From Niebla homalea (taxonomy: Eukaryota; Ascomycota; Lecanoromycetes; Lecanorales; Ramalinaceae): DNA of 64,000 nt. Numbering within the stretch: position 1 is the first letter of the stretch; each line of letters begins with the position of its first letter. Positions 38,030-49,812 of this stretch are shown here, in pieces. The notes below the pieces were generated by a model. It was not told the origin of the DNA. It saw only the letters and a list, made by a program, of their open reading frames with translations, and did not search any database. The DNA lies in contig JAHGAU010000033.1 of assembly GCA_019925105.1 (NCBI GenBank), positions 558,001 to 622,000 of the forward strand, in the 5' to 3' direction. Position numbers and translations under genes: made by a program.

Positions 38030-38800
38030 TATCCTCGCTACTATTATATTTATTAGCTCTTAAATCGACTGGATCACTTATACCTTAAACCTCACCTACA
38101 AGATCCAGGGCCTTATCACCAACACCTTTATTAGCAAGCTTATTAGCTAGCTACTTCTTACCCAAATCACACCTTATTATCCAAAACCTCTACATAAGAT
38201 TTACACCTTTTAAATCTCTTATTAAATAAACACCCACAGTTAAAGTGTTACTATTAAAGGTGCTGCCACCCATAATACTTAAAGACCTCTTTGATAAATT
38301 TGCACTAAAATTGAGTGCAATATCTCTGAATCCACTTACTCCGTTAGTACCGCAAGTAAAAAGCTTACCTGCTCCGTTACCTTTACCGCAAATTGCTCCC
38401 GCAGCATTAAAGAAAGAGCCCTTAGTCAAAATGACTATGGATAACACCCTTTTAAATAGATACTTTAACTTTAACTAGGACCTTTAACCGCATTCTAAAT
38501 ATTTTACTATTTTACTTATAGGTACAAGCTTTAAATATAAAGTAAATACGGATGGTCTTAATAATGTTTACTATATTTACTATATTACAGATATATATAA
38601 TTAAAAGGGTAACGAGAATATAGACTATATATAATTTCAGCATAAAGCCTATTACGTACATAGTAAAAGCAAGGAATAAAAAGAAGATAACGATAACGAT
38701 AACTTTAACGATAACGATGACGATAACGACTTTAACGACGACGACGACTCTAACGACTCCGATAACTCTAACGATAACGTCCCTGTAACGTAATAGCTAC
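38030..38800. other. Less mutated island within the AT-rich block, possible coding remnant
   Basis: From about 38030 to 38480 the composition is milder and both strands have open frames (85 aa minus at 38190-38447, 77 aa plus at 38245-38478). The minus reading continues past stops with GKGNGAGKLFTCGTNG and later DLRANKYNSSEDKAEAKLDE, which looks like decayed protein-coding DNA. At about 38660-38790 a GATAAC/GACGAC trinucleotide tract encodes an Asp/Asn-rich run on the plus strand ending at a stop. I do not recognise a family and cannot fix the strand. Confidence 0.35.
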
Positions 38801-39148
38801 GAGCTTATTAATAAGGAAGAGTAAGGATAAAGTAAGTAAGACATAACTCGGGAATACCTCGGAGATTACGTTTTTAAGCGATTTAGCTTAATTGTAATCC
38901 TTAAATCCACGACTATATCCCGGGTAGATTACGATAATTGCTCGGCTTACACCTTTTTTCAGCTGTTTTTTCAATATGCGATTTCATTACCCCTTGTTTC
39001 TCAACAATTATATATATAAATAACGTTATCCATATACTCGGAGCTTACTTTTAATCACCTTTATTACCGAGGCTATTAAAATTCATAATGTTTTATGGTG
39101 GATATACTGCGACGAGGACGTCACTTTTTTCTCTTTTTATAGGCATAT

Positions 39149-41206
39149 TGTTACGGTATGGACCTTGGGAGGATTCCTTGGCACGGAGCGGGCTTACCTT
39201 GTTCCGCTTGTTTAACGCGTACCTTAATATATACAATACCTACATAGCTAGCTAGCTACTAAACAATCATACATAATATATATATATTATACCCTTTATA
39301 TTAAGCACGCCACAATTTAATAATAATAACATAAGATCGCAGTAATTATTATAGCGATATAGACGTATAAACGTTATTATTATGAAAGCTTAGATTTAAA
39401 TAACGTAAAAACGTAATAAACTTAATAGACTTAATAAGAGTTTTATTATTAATAACTTTAACGCGATAGTATTTTTATTATTAATTCTATTATATTTAGT
39501 TAATAAATAAATAATCGATATAATTTAATGAAGCCGAAATTTTTTTTTTTAATAAGTTAAATAACGATATTATTATAATAATATTTACCTTTAATAATAA
39601 ATAATTTAAGCATTTCCTTAATTAACTTATACTTAAATCTATATTAACAATTAAGAAGATTTTAGACGTTTAATTTATACCTTATAAATACGACATTTTC
39701 TCCTTTACCCGTTTTCTTATTAATAATATCGATTTATAATACGTTAATCGATATTTTTAAGGTAAAACTTAAGAATAATATAAGTTACTTAATAAAAAAA
39801 TTAAAGTTAATATTAATATTAATATATAGCTTTAATTATAAAAGCTTGAAAAAAGATTTAAATACATCTGCAAATTTGTGAACCAGCATATAAGCACTCC
39901 GAGTGCAAGCAAGCAGATTAAGCAGGTTGAGCTTATGTCCCCCCTCGCTAGGCCTTTAAGCGCTCGCGAATATCCGGCTTGCTCGTAAGTTTCTTGGATT
40001 CTTGTGAGTTTTACTTTTTTTTTTAACTTAACGTTTTTTTAATTAAATTACCCCCTTTAACTACCCCCCCCTTAAGGATAAATTATTAGCTACCAGGGTA
40101 ACTTTTAGCTAAAAAACCTAAATCTATAATTAATTTTAAAAAACGTTGAATATTACGGCTTATAGGGGGGGTAATGGTAATACCCGCTGTTAAGAAAGCT
40201 TAAATAAAAAAATTTATAAAAAATAAAAATCATTATTTTACCGTTTTAAACGTTTTTATTTTTAACTTTTTTTTACCCGTTTAGGACCGCTCGGAGCGCT
40301 TATGAGTTTCCCTGGATGCTCGTAAGTGACTCACGAGCGGTCTGAGTGAATAAATCCATTTTTTTTATTCACTCGCTCCGAGCAGGTCGCAGATTTGCTG
40401 ATGTATATAACGGGTAAAGCCTTTATAATACTTTAATATAATATTAATATAGCTTTATTATTTATACTGTAAAACCCTTAATAAACTCTATTATAAACGG
40501 TTTAATAATAAATACTTAAATTATAATATATATTTATAATATTAAGATTTAAGGAAAAGGTAAGCTATAAATATAATGTTCTATACGTTATATATTATCT
40601 TATAAAGCTTATTTATATTATTATTTCGTTATTTATAATATCTATACCCTTAATAAGCTTAATATAGCTTTAATATTAGGCCTTTTATTTTTATAATATT
40701 TACTTTTAAAGTAATTTATAGTTATTAAGCTTTATACCCTACCCTTTTATTTATAAACTTAACTTCAGTAATACCCCGGAGATTACATTTTTTAAGCTAT
40801 TCAGAACTTAAAAAACTACGACTATTTCCCGGGCATAATTACGATAATTACCCGGCTTAATTTTTTCTCGATTTTTCAACTTTCATTTATTACCCTACAT
40901 TAATACTCCATTATTACTCTATACGATCACTATTATACATACTCGGAGCTAAAATAGGTATATACACAGCTCCGGAGCTATTGTTTATATACTTTTATTA
41001 ATAAAATAGCCTTTAGGATAAGTGCATTTGTTTTAATTAATGGCAAATTATTAAGATCTTAACATAATTAATCCTTAGTACCCTTAATACGGAGCGGGCT
41101 TACCTTATTCCGCTTGCTGAACACGCACCTTCCTATATGCAACACCTATATAGCTAGCTAGCTACTAAACAATCATACATATCATATTTATACTGAGCAC
41201 GCCACG
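39149..41206 (+). mobile_element. Short LTR element of the TGTTACGG family carrying an inserted inverted-repeat element
   Basis: Direct repeats 39149-39314 and about 41052-41206 share GGAGCGGGCTTACCTT, TAGCTAGCTAGCTACTAAAC and GAGCACGCCAC. The interior contains the 539-bp element at 39865-40403; without it the element is about 1.5 kb. No target duplication was found, and a third related repeat lies at 37677, so the pairing is an inference. No coding frame. Confidence 0.55.
39865..40403. mobile_element. 539-bp inverted-repeat element with TA target site
   Basis: Left end CATCTGCAAATTTGTGAAC and right end GCAGATTTGCTGATG are inverted copies, flanked by TA (39863-39864, 40404-40405). Subterminal inverted stretches rich in CTCGTAAGT and GCTCGGAGC follow. 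Less AT-rich at both ends than inside. No coding frame; a MITE. A truncated copy lies at 61951-62257. Confidence 0.8.
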
Positions 41207-41214
41207 TAAGAGAT

Positions 41215-44100
41215 ACTTATATCATTAAAGGAAGTTTAAATGGAAAAAAAAAATTATTAAGAAAGTTATTTAGATATGATTTTAATCAGCAGTTTACAAC
41301 TTAATTATTTACCCTTATAAGGTATAAAAGTTAACGAAGTATAATAAAGAATAAGGTAAAAAGTTTAAACTTATTTTTGAATTTCCCGCCCTTTAAAAAA
41401 CTTAATAATATAATAATTAATACCTTTAATAATAAAGTCGAGGTCCTTGAACTGGCTTCCTTCGCTTTTTTATTAAACGTAAATTTAGCGGATGCTAAAA
41501 AAGTTATATATCCCGATCCGGTAATTATCAATAAGGAAATAAGCTTAAAAATAATAATTAAGGTAATTAATAAATTAAAGAAAAATAAAGTTTTAAGATT
41601 AAACGGAATTTTAAATAAGTTCTTATTAATAATAATATTATCATATAAGAAGGTTTTTATTTATTTATTTTAAGCTTATTTTAAGGTCGGTTATTATTTT
41701 TATAAGTTTAAAAAAATTAAAACGATTATATTTAAGAAATTAATTAAATTAAATTACTTAAAAATAAAAACTTGTAAGCCGGTTATACTCCTTTATATGT
41801 TAAGGAAAGCCTTAAAGAAAGTAATCATAAAAATCCTTAATAATTATATAAAAAATACCGGCTTTCCCTTAATTAATAAATAAATAAATAAAAAAAGTTT
41901 AATAAAAATAGTTTAATAAAAATAGTTTTAAAAGGTTTAATTAACAGCGTATATATATTCAAACTCATAAAAAGCAATAAATAATAAGTTTTCTTTTTAT
42001 AAACGTCGTTAGAACTTTTGACAGAATAAGTTATTAAAAATTACTCATAATTTACGGAATAAAAAAATATTACTTTTCCTTATAAACTAAATAAAAAGCT
42101 TCTTAAGTAATTAAGTAATATTAATTAATTTAAATTAAAGGATAAACTTAACAATGTTAGTTATAACCGAAATATTTTAAGAAATTTCTATTTTTCCGGT
42201 TTTATTCCTTTTCTTTAATAATCCGTTAATTAAAAAGTTAATAAAGTTAAAATAAAAGGTTTAAGTAAAAGGTTTCATTAACGATATTTACCTTTTAACT
42301 TATAATACGTTAAATTACATAAATTCCTTAAAGTTAAAATAGGCCTATAAGGTTTAATTACTGTAAATAAGGACGTATAATACTTAATTGGCATTATATA
42401 AATATAAATTAATTTATGTAATTAAAAGCCTGAAACCATATAATATAATAGTTATAATAAACTTAAGTAAAATTACGGTAAAGCCGGAAGTTACTATTAA
42501 AGTTTTTAATTTTTAAGTTAACGGGAAACCTAATTAAAGGGATTATATCAAAAAGGTTTAAAAAAGATAACCTCGTAAGAAAAAACCCTTATTTACTTTA
42601 TAATATTAACGTAAAAACGTACTTTATAAAAGGCGAAAACGGTTTATTAAATAATAATAAGCCGATTATAACGTACGTAATAACTATTTAATACGCGCTT
42701 AGAAATACCTTCAAATATAAGAAAAAGCCTATTTAATAACTATAGAAGGTTTCAATCCGGTACTTAAAAATAATTAATAACGCTTATAGAATAACTTTTA
42801 TTCTGGTATTAAGATTTTAAAGACTTTATAACGTTAATTAAGTTATCTTTAATTAAATAATTATTTAAAGAAGACTTAAGGAAGGTATATACTTAATTAT
42901 ATTAATAAAGAATAAGCGTATCCGTTTAAACTTTAAGAAGTTTTAAATAAAAAAAATAAAATAAAAATATTTATGCCTTTTATTAAAGTAAAAGTAAAGT
43001 AGATTAAGAAGGAAATCGACTTAACTTATACCCAAGAAATTAATATAAGTACGTATGAATTATTATTTAATATAAGGAAAATAAAAGTTCAAAAGATTAT
43101 AAAAATAAAAATAATAATAATTATGAAAAAAATTAAAACGCGATAAATTAAACATTAAAGTAAATATAAAGAGTCGATCTTTTAAAAATAATAACATCCG
43201 GCCTTAAATAATAAAAAGATTATTAATAAGTACCTCCGCCGTTATAAATTATAAAAAAGGATAATAACATATTAATAATTTAACTCTAGACGGGAAAGAA
43301 CGGCTTAATTTACTTCCTTTTTATTGTATATACCGGTAACTAAGTAAAGATTAATTATAAGTATAAATAAAGGAAGTACAACGCTATATATATACTTATT
43401 TCTTATTTACTATTTACGGAGATTAAGATTAAGTTAATTAAAAAAGCGGGAATTCATAATTATCGTCAAATATTAATTACAAAAAGGGGCATGAAGGTAG
43501 TTATTAAGTTTATAATAGTTATAGGTTTATTATTATAGTTTAACTTAATTAATAAGATAAAAATAATATTAAAGATTTTATTAAAAAGCTTTATTATTAA
43601 TCCCGGAATAAAAAGATATAATGGAAAAACTATATTCAATAAAGGTTAAAATTTATTGTCGATATTAAAATAACATATAAAAGGTCTGTATAAATAATAA
43701 TAACGTTTATTATGAAGGACGTTACGTATAAATAAAATATTAATAATATATATATTAATAAAGGTATTTAAAGGTATTATTTAAAGTATAAAATGAGGCG
43801 GGCCCGTAAAAAGACGAAAAAGTAATAGGTTTAAAAATAACCCTTAAAAAACTTATTTATAATATTATAATTTTTCTTAGAAAAAACATATAAATAGATT
43901 ATTATTCTTTAAATAACTATAAACGCTTTTTATCCTTCGGAATAAAAATAAAAATTGGGTAAATACCGGTTTTTAATTTTCACGTTATAGGTATTAGGTT
44001 TAAGGTTTTTACGGTTACCAGTAAAACCCAATAGCCGACTATTGAAGAACGCCGGAATTAACTTAATTAAATCCGTAGTATAAATCAATCAATCAATTAA
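41215..44100 (+). mobile_element. RIP-mutated LINE (Tad1-like) with decayed reverse transcriptase, copy C
   Basis: An open stretch at 41377-41673 reads INKLKKNKVLRLNGILNKFL, which aligns with the start of LINE reverse transcriptases, where the usual motif is K-x-NKAPGPDGIPN; each difference is explained by a C-to-T or G-to-A change. The element ends near 44100 with GTAGTATAAATCAATCAATC, and its last 340 bp match the tail at 32434. It has inserted into the array of gene-tail repeats that begins at 44101. The 5' boundary is uncertain; about 2.9 kb suggests 5' truncation. Confidence 0.65.
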
Positions 44101-44435
44101 TAATATCCGCCTGCTTAATTATTTAAAACAGTGAGTTTATAGTTTAATCTCCCTTTTTCTTTCTTTAGTTATTAATGTATCAATTAAAACATTGGAGTTT
44201 TTTATAAAGAAGGTTAATTAATTAAGGAAAAAAGTTACTTCAAGCCGTTATCGCTATAAAACTTATATAATAAAAAAGGCTTAATACCGAAGGACCCTAA
44301 TATACTATCCGCCTCCTCGACTGCTTAAAACGCGAGCTTACGTTTCTCCCTTTCTCTCTCTTCCGCTGTTAATATATTAACTTAAATATTAAAGACTTAG
44401 CCGCGTAAGAACAGGCTAATTAACGAAGGAGATAG
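44101..44435. repeat. Tandem 201-bp units copied from the 3' end of the adjacent gene
   Basis: Two units, one partial (about 44101-44234) and one complete (44235-44435), repeat the last 201 bp of the gene that starts its 3' end at 44436. TTACTTCAAG occurs at 44235 and again 201 bases on at 44436; CTATCCGCC recurs with the same spacing. The units are increasingly RIP-mutated away from the gene. The outer unit is truncated by the LINE. Confidence 0.85.
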
Positions 44436-46226
44436 TTACTTCAAGACGTCGTCGCTATAAGACCTATGTGGCAGGAAAGGCTTAATACCGAAGGACCCCA
44501 ATATACTATCCGCCTGCTCGACTGCTCGAACCGCGATCTCGCGTTTCTCCCTCTCTCTCTCTTCCGCTGTCAATGTATCAACGGGAACATTCGAGACTTC
44601 TTCTGGCCGAGCTTGTTCTTGCGACCGGGTTCGCTCGTGAACGGTTTGGGGTGCGAGATCCAGAGGACAACAAGAACTGGGTGACTTTTCCCCTTGATTG
44701 AGAGGCTGCTGCTGCTGCTGTGAAGAGGCGGGCAAGATGGTGGTAGTGGCTGAGGTCGGTACGCCGGCCACTTCGATTCCGTTTGATACTCTTCCACCAG
44801 GCTGGGGATCTGAAGCAGTGCAGATACTGTGAGAAGCACCCGTGATTGATTGGCTGGACATGGCTGGAGGTAGAGGAGCATGAGATGGTAGGGAAGTCAG
44901 ATCCTGTTGAGTGACTGCGTTCGACGGCGTTTCAGGAGCAGCCAGATGGCGTAGCCGACCTTGCACTGTTGACTCGGCTGTATCAATTTCGCGTTGGCTT
45001 CCCATGTCGGCGGTGTGCTGTGATTGTGACTGCGTTGATCCTAATTCGTCGTTGGTACACGACGACCCCGGGGCGCTTTTGGTAGACGACGACGACGATG
45101 ACAATAGACATGAGCCTTGGGTGATATTATGTCGATAAGAAGATTGCGGCATCTTGGGATCTTGGATCCGAATTTGGACTTTCGATAGGGATCGTTCGTT
45201 TCCGTCCTCTGCCCGTTCACTGGGGCTCAATAGAGTGAGCAGTGGGTCGTCATCAGACAGCGGTGATGGACTATCGAGGTTGCTGTCGAAATCAGTGTCT
45301 GCTTGCTCACCACTACCACTCCTCGCAATGGGTGCTGGGCGGGAATAATAGTCCAGGATATGACCCAAGTCATCTCCTGCATCCTCATCCTTTGTCTCCA
45401 ACGAAATCAAGTCATTACAATCTTGATAATGATGTTGATTACCATCGAGGTCTATTAGCAAATCCTCGGATGTATTCGTTGGATGAGCGGCAACTGTAAC
45501 CCTCGTCTCCCTCTTCAAGATCTCTTCGAGAAGCGCGATCTGCTGCCTCATCTGACCCTGCTCTTCACGCTGACGGGTCACAGTCCGATTGAAAGATTCA
45601 AAGGTATGATTCCAGCTAGCCTCCATATCCGAAAGCCGCTGCTGTACATCAGCGAGCTGGAGTGTGACAGAGTCGTCGTCAGTGACAGAGTGGTCGTCAA
45701 CGTCGCTCGGCTGGATAGGTGATGAGGATCTCCTTGCTCGCCGCGTTTCCTCAGATTCCCTCAGGATCGGAAGCCCAACGTCTTGCCACTGTGCCAGGTG
45801 TTTAGGGATCCAGCAGTAATTCTTCCCATTTAGTGCTAGGTTGCGGCATCGCTGTGGTGTCCCACCTTCCTTGCGCGATGCGACGACAAAGGCAGCGCAA
45901 AGATGCTTGCAGCGAGAGACTCGAGTGGGCAATGGCACTGTAGATCCAGCAGGTTTCTGGAAGTTCTGGTAGGGGGACTCTACTCCATCCTCTTCTTCTT
46001 CCTCCTCCTCCTCCTCCGTTTCATCGCTAGCTTGATCGCTGCCATCGTCACAAGCGCTTTCGTTATCTTCGTCCTGATTATCCGACTCACTTCCCGTGGT
46101 GGTGGTGCTCGACAAATAGCCCTCATCAGTAGCCTGGCTGGATTGCGAGGATTCGGATTCGAATGCGGATTCACAAGTCTCGAGGGCGCAAGGTACTGCT
46201 GTGGAAACGGAGTCCTTGTACTGCAT
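44436..46226 (-). CDS. 596-aa disordered protein with a Cys/His cluster and coiled coil
   Basis: Uninterrupted frame from an ATG at 46224-46226 to TAA at 44436-44438. The N-terminus is acidic and Ser-rich with an E run at 71-79. Residues 104-145 hold a Cys/His cluster (RCKHLC ... RCRNLALNGKNYC ... KHL; Cys106, 110, 127, 138 and His143), which could bind zinc. A coiled coil is likely at about 188-242 (LADVQQRLSDMEASW, MRQQIALLEEILKRE). The rest is Ser/Gln/Pro-rich and disordered, with a short charged helix near the C-terminus (LTAEEREREKREIAVRAVEQ). Nuclear or scaffold function is only a guess; I do not recognise the family. The last 66 codons lie in a unit that is repeated downstream and at 22.8 kb. 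The upstream flank has a GTGAGTGAG repeat at 46328-46371. Confidence 0.75.
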   Translation of the reverse strand: MQYKDSVSTAVPCALETCESAFESESSQSSQATDEGYLSSTTTTGSESDNQDEDNESACDDGSDQASDETEEEEEEEEEDGVESPYQNFQKPAGSTVPLPTRVSRCKHLCAAFVVASRKEGGTPQRCRNLALNGKNYCWIPKHLAQWQDVGLPILRESEETRRARRSSSPIQPSDVDDHSVTDDDSVTLQLADVQQRLSDMEASWNHTFESFNRTVTRQREEQGQMRQQIALLEEILKRETRVTVAAHPTNTSEDLLIDLDGNQHHYQDCNDLISLETKDEDAGDDLGHILDYYSRPAPIARSGSGEQADTDFDSNLDSPSPLSDDDPLLTLLSPSERAEDGNERSLSKVQIRIQDPKMPQSSYRHNITQGSCLLSSSSSSTKSAPGSSCTNDELGSTQSQSQHTADMGSQREIDTAESTVQGRLRHLAAPETPSNAVTQQDLTSLPSHAPLPPAMSSQSITGASHSICTASDPQPGGRVSNGIEVAGVPTSATTTILPASSQQQQQPLNQGEKSPSSCCPLDLAPQTVHERTRSQEQARPEEVSNVPVDTLTAEEREREKREIAVRAVEQADSILGSFGIKPFLPHRSYSDDVLK

Positions 46227-46748
46227 TTTCGATGAACTTTGCTTGGTTGCAGCTCCACAAAACGATATCTATTCCTTGGATGCTTCTGGAGGAATGAGGA
46301 TTGTGTGTAAGGGCTTTTGCGCAAAAGGGGTGAGTGAGGTGAGTGAGGTGAGTGAGAAAAGTGAGTGAGAAAGGGAGGAAGCTGATGAGGATCAAGAAAG
46401 TAATGTGAAGAAGCATTGAGATGGACCGACTTATACGATGTAGAGATGGATTTTGGATGTTATCTGGACGGACGTTATTTGGTCGTCATGATCGGCAAAA
46501 GGCGGTCGCTGGGCTGCAGGAGCGGGACTTGTGAATATTAACGTGCGAAGGCCTTTCCAGAGCCTGACTCTGTAAGCTATCCAATACTCCCAAAGCCAAA
46601 GAAACAATGTTGTTCACTCCAATCAGAATAGATCTTGAGGACGTATGAGTTTGACACACTCTTCCTCAAGACGTCGCGCTCCTCGTCTCCATCACCACCA
46701 CCCACCACCGTGGTATATCGCACCACCACCCTCGTTCGCTCAATAATT
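46227..46748. other. Intergenic region between two minus-strand genes
   Basis: Promoter and leader of the 596-aa gene plus the 3' flank of the 662-aa gene. It contains GTGAGTGAG tandem repeats (46328-46371). No gene seen. Confidence 0.5.
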
Positions 46749-48789
46749 TCAGTCTATAACGTTCCTCGCTTGGACTCCCTGTCCTCCCTGGCCTCTTTGG
46801 GCAGGGTCTTCTCCAGCGCGCGCCTTCACCCAAGCGATCCACCAAGTCGCCGGCCAGTAGAAACGCAGCTGGCGGTTGAAATCGTTGTAGTCATCCAAGG
46901 TCGCTTGTAGGTTACTGATTCTGCTCCAGACGTCCTCTATTGGAGGTTGGAGCTCATCTCCTAGCCGAGCCATCTGGCATTGCTCCATTGCTTTCGATTT
47001 TGCTTTTGCTTTTGCTTTCACTCTTGCTTCCGCCACCCCACCATCTTCACCAGTAAGCTGATGGCTTCGATATGTCTGGCCACTCGCTTCCATCTGTGTC
47101 TGCTTCAAGCGACAGTGCTGTTGCAGTGAAGTCGAAGTCAGTTGGCTGAGCTTTCCAACCGCTCTTTCAATGGTGAAGTTCGTATTGATCAGGTATATGT
47201 GGTAGGGCGTCAGGATGTCCCTGTGGATTTGAGAAAAGCAGGCTTTGGGAGGTCACCACCAATCCCTTCAAGCAGTCTCCCGGGTCGGTAATACTGTCTA
47301 GGGTGATGATGTCTTGTCGATGACGGCCATGGGAGTCGACCGTGCGAGAGGGAAGGAAAGCTGCGCAAGCGGCGTCCATAAAGCGACGGTTGAATTTCGC
47401 GCGGCGAAGAATGGGGGAGGAGGCCAAGCTGATGTTGACTTCACGCTCGATGGTGTCGAGTCGCACCTTCAATTGGGGAATATGATCCAGTATGGTGGAC
47501 GTGGTGATGATGAGCGCGGAAGTGGTAGGATTGATGGAGCCTTTAACATAAGAATGGAGCTGGTCTCGAAGGCGGAAAAGGTGGTTCAAGTTGTGTGCAT
47601 GGGCATCTTGGTGGTGGTGATGGTGATTGGAGAGGGCCGAGAGTGCGACAGCGAAAGCTTCCAATCGCAGCTCGATCTGTGGAAGGTCCTTTCGATGAAC
47701 ATCTAGCTCATGGAGCTCCTGTACAAGACCATCGATGTCTCCCAGGATTTGCCGGCCCAGAGCCCGCGGGGCGAGGGCGTTGAGAGCCTTGAAGGCCCCA
47801 GCGCTTTCCTTCTCGTACTCATCTTCGCGGCGAACCAAGTCATCATTGGTAGCTTGTGCAACACAGCTGGCCTGTCTATCTTCCTTTTCTTCTTCTTGTT
47901 TTCCTTCTCTTTCATCCACTAACACAGCTGAGCCAATTGCTGGGTAATATCCCCAAGCGGCAAGTTCGCTAATCTCCTCTCGCAATAGCCCGATTTGAAT
48001 CTGAGCCTGTAAGACAGGATCTCCCGGTTCGGATCGTTCTTTAGAGGGAGCCCATGAGACTGTCGAGGAGGAGGAGGAGGATGAAGAAGAATATAGAGGT
48101 AAACAGGGCGAATAACCGAAGAGGCCAAAGAGGGCTCGGGATATAGTTTGTCCAGCGCCGGGTGATATCACTTTTTGGTCCCATTCCCATTCACACGATA
48201 TTACTGAATTTTCTATTGTCTTTCCCCAACCCATCAGCAGCAGCAGTATCACCAGGGTGACTGCGATGATCCCTTTCCGACCTGGTCGCCCCTTTTTGAC
48301 CTCGAAACACGCTACGGATACACAATGTATCAGCGGATGTAAAGACTGATGCGTCCTTGCATCGATGCTTCGGATGGAGCCCAAGCGGACGAGCTCGGAT
48401 GTCGAAAGCCTTGAGAGCTCAACCGCCTGTCCAGCTTCCTTGCCGCTATGTTCATCGGCATGGCCATGGACAGCCGTCGCTTCAGTGGCAGCTTGAGAAA
48501 TGTCGTGATGGTGATGATGCTGCTGCTGCTGCTGATGATGATGATGATCCGGTACCGTTCCAGACGGCTGAGGCGGAGAAGCACAAGAGGATTCACAAGC
48601 CGAGTTGAGAAGAGTACAGCTAGGGAGTCTGCTCTTAGTTTGGAGGGCGCTACTATTTGAGGAGGCGGGAATATGGGTCTGGTGTTGAGCTTGAATGGTC
48701 GTTGCCTCCGTCGGGTGCTGTCGACAAGGCTGAATCGCGGTGGGGATGACGGGGTGAGACTGCATCGCTTCTTCTGCAGGCTGCTGCAT
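46749..48789 (-). CDS. 662-aa single-pass membrane protein, one 52-nt intron
   Basis: Model: complement(join(46749..47242,47295..48789)). Exon 1 has a long frame; without splicing it would end ten codons after the alternative exon begins. An intron GTATTA...AAAG (47243-47294, 52 nt, phase 1) joins it to a second open frame (FSQIHRDILTPYHIYLINTN ... ARNVID). From the ATG at 48787-48789 the protein has a Gln/His-rich N-terminal part (HHHHQQQQQHHHHH, about 82-95), a membrane segment (GIIAVTLVILLLLMGWGK, about 173-190), and a long helical region. The frame stays open to an earlier ATG at 49036-49038 in a strong context, but the added 83 residues look like translated pyrimidine-rich leader. The donor is weak, so the splice is moderately supported. 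Family not recognised; a membrane-anchored protein with a helical domain. Confidence 0.6.
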
Positions 48790-49772
48790 AGAAGTATGGT
48801 GGGATGGGAAGAAGAGTTGGACGGAGAGAGGAGGATGAATGAGAAGATGGGAGGATGAGAACGATAAGAGAGGATGAGTGAGAAGAGAAGACAGGAGATG
48901 CGGAGTATATATGAATGAAAAAGCAGCCAGCTTGTGTCGACAACAAGATGAACAATGCGAGACGACGTAAAACCAAGACAGGAAGCTCAGGGTGAGAACG
49001 TGTCGCACTGCTTGAAACAATACGAACTTTCCCACCATGGCTGCCTAGGCAATCTGCGCCGTTATCTTCATCTGACCCTCCACTGTTTCGTGTCCATCAG
49101 CTTTACCTGCTATTAATTTCGCCCTCGGCGAAAACTTGTTCAGCTAGAGTTGGAGGAGAAGGAGAAGGAGAAGGGAAGACTGAATGGTGGCGTGGGACCA
49201 GGGCAGGGGCAGGCAGAGAGCCATACTGACGAGGGGGAATAGATCTATGGGTCACAGGTCATAAAATCAGCTTTCGGATCGTCTTGTCAACTTTTCATGA
49301 TGAACTTTATGATGAACCCCTGGCGGTTGGCCTCTTTTCTGTGAGACTGTGAGACTGTTCCGAATTAAGTTAGAACTAATCCTCTTTCAGAAAATCAAGA
49401 CAATGTGACATACGCAAGTTTCAGTATTAACCCTCATTTAGGAAATTCAAGCATAGTTCTACGGCTCAAAATTCATCCACGCAAAAATGATCTGTGGCAA
49501 GATCTCCAAGCCTCGTACAACATCTCCCTCCAGAGTAAAGGGATCTGATAGGTTGATGTGTCTTGACTTTTGATTCTGATACTCCAGGCCGTTTGTCGCA
49601 AATGGACAGACCGCTCACCCACAGCCGGAAACGTACATACACATTAATCTTAGTTCCTTTGATGATGTCGTTGCATACAAACAAAGCCTGCAACATCTTC
49701 CCATCTCTCATCTCTCATCTCTCAACTCCCATCTCTCTCTTTGTCTCTCATGCCAAATCCGGCAGCCCATCC

Positions 49773-49812
49773 CCTGAATCCCCTGAATCCCCTGAATCCC
49801 CTGAATCCCTGA
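49773..49812. repeat. 10-bp tandem repeat, CCCTGAATCC, four units
   Basis: Four perfect units in the intergenic region, the last slightly shortened. Confidence 0.85.

Noticed and set aside
15600..44000. AT-rich blocks as mitochondrial DNA inserted in the nucleus
   Set aside because: Ordinary nuclear LTR, LINE and inverted-repeat elements with transition-only divergence explain the composition; no mitochondrial genes or tRNAs seen.
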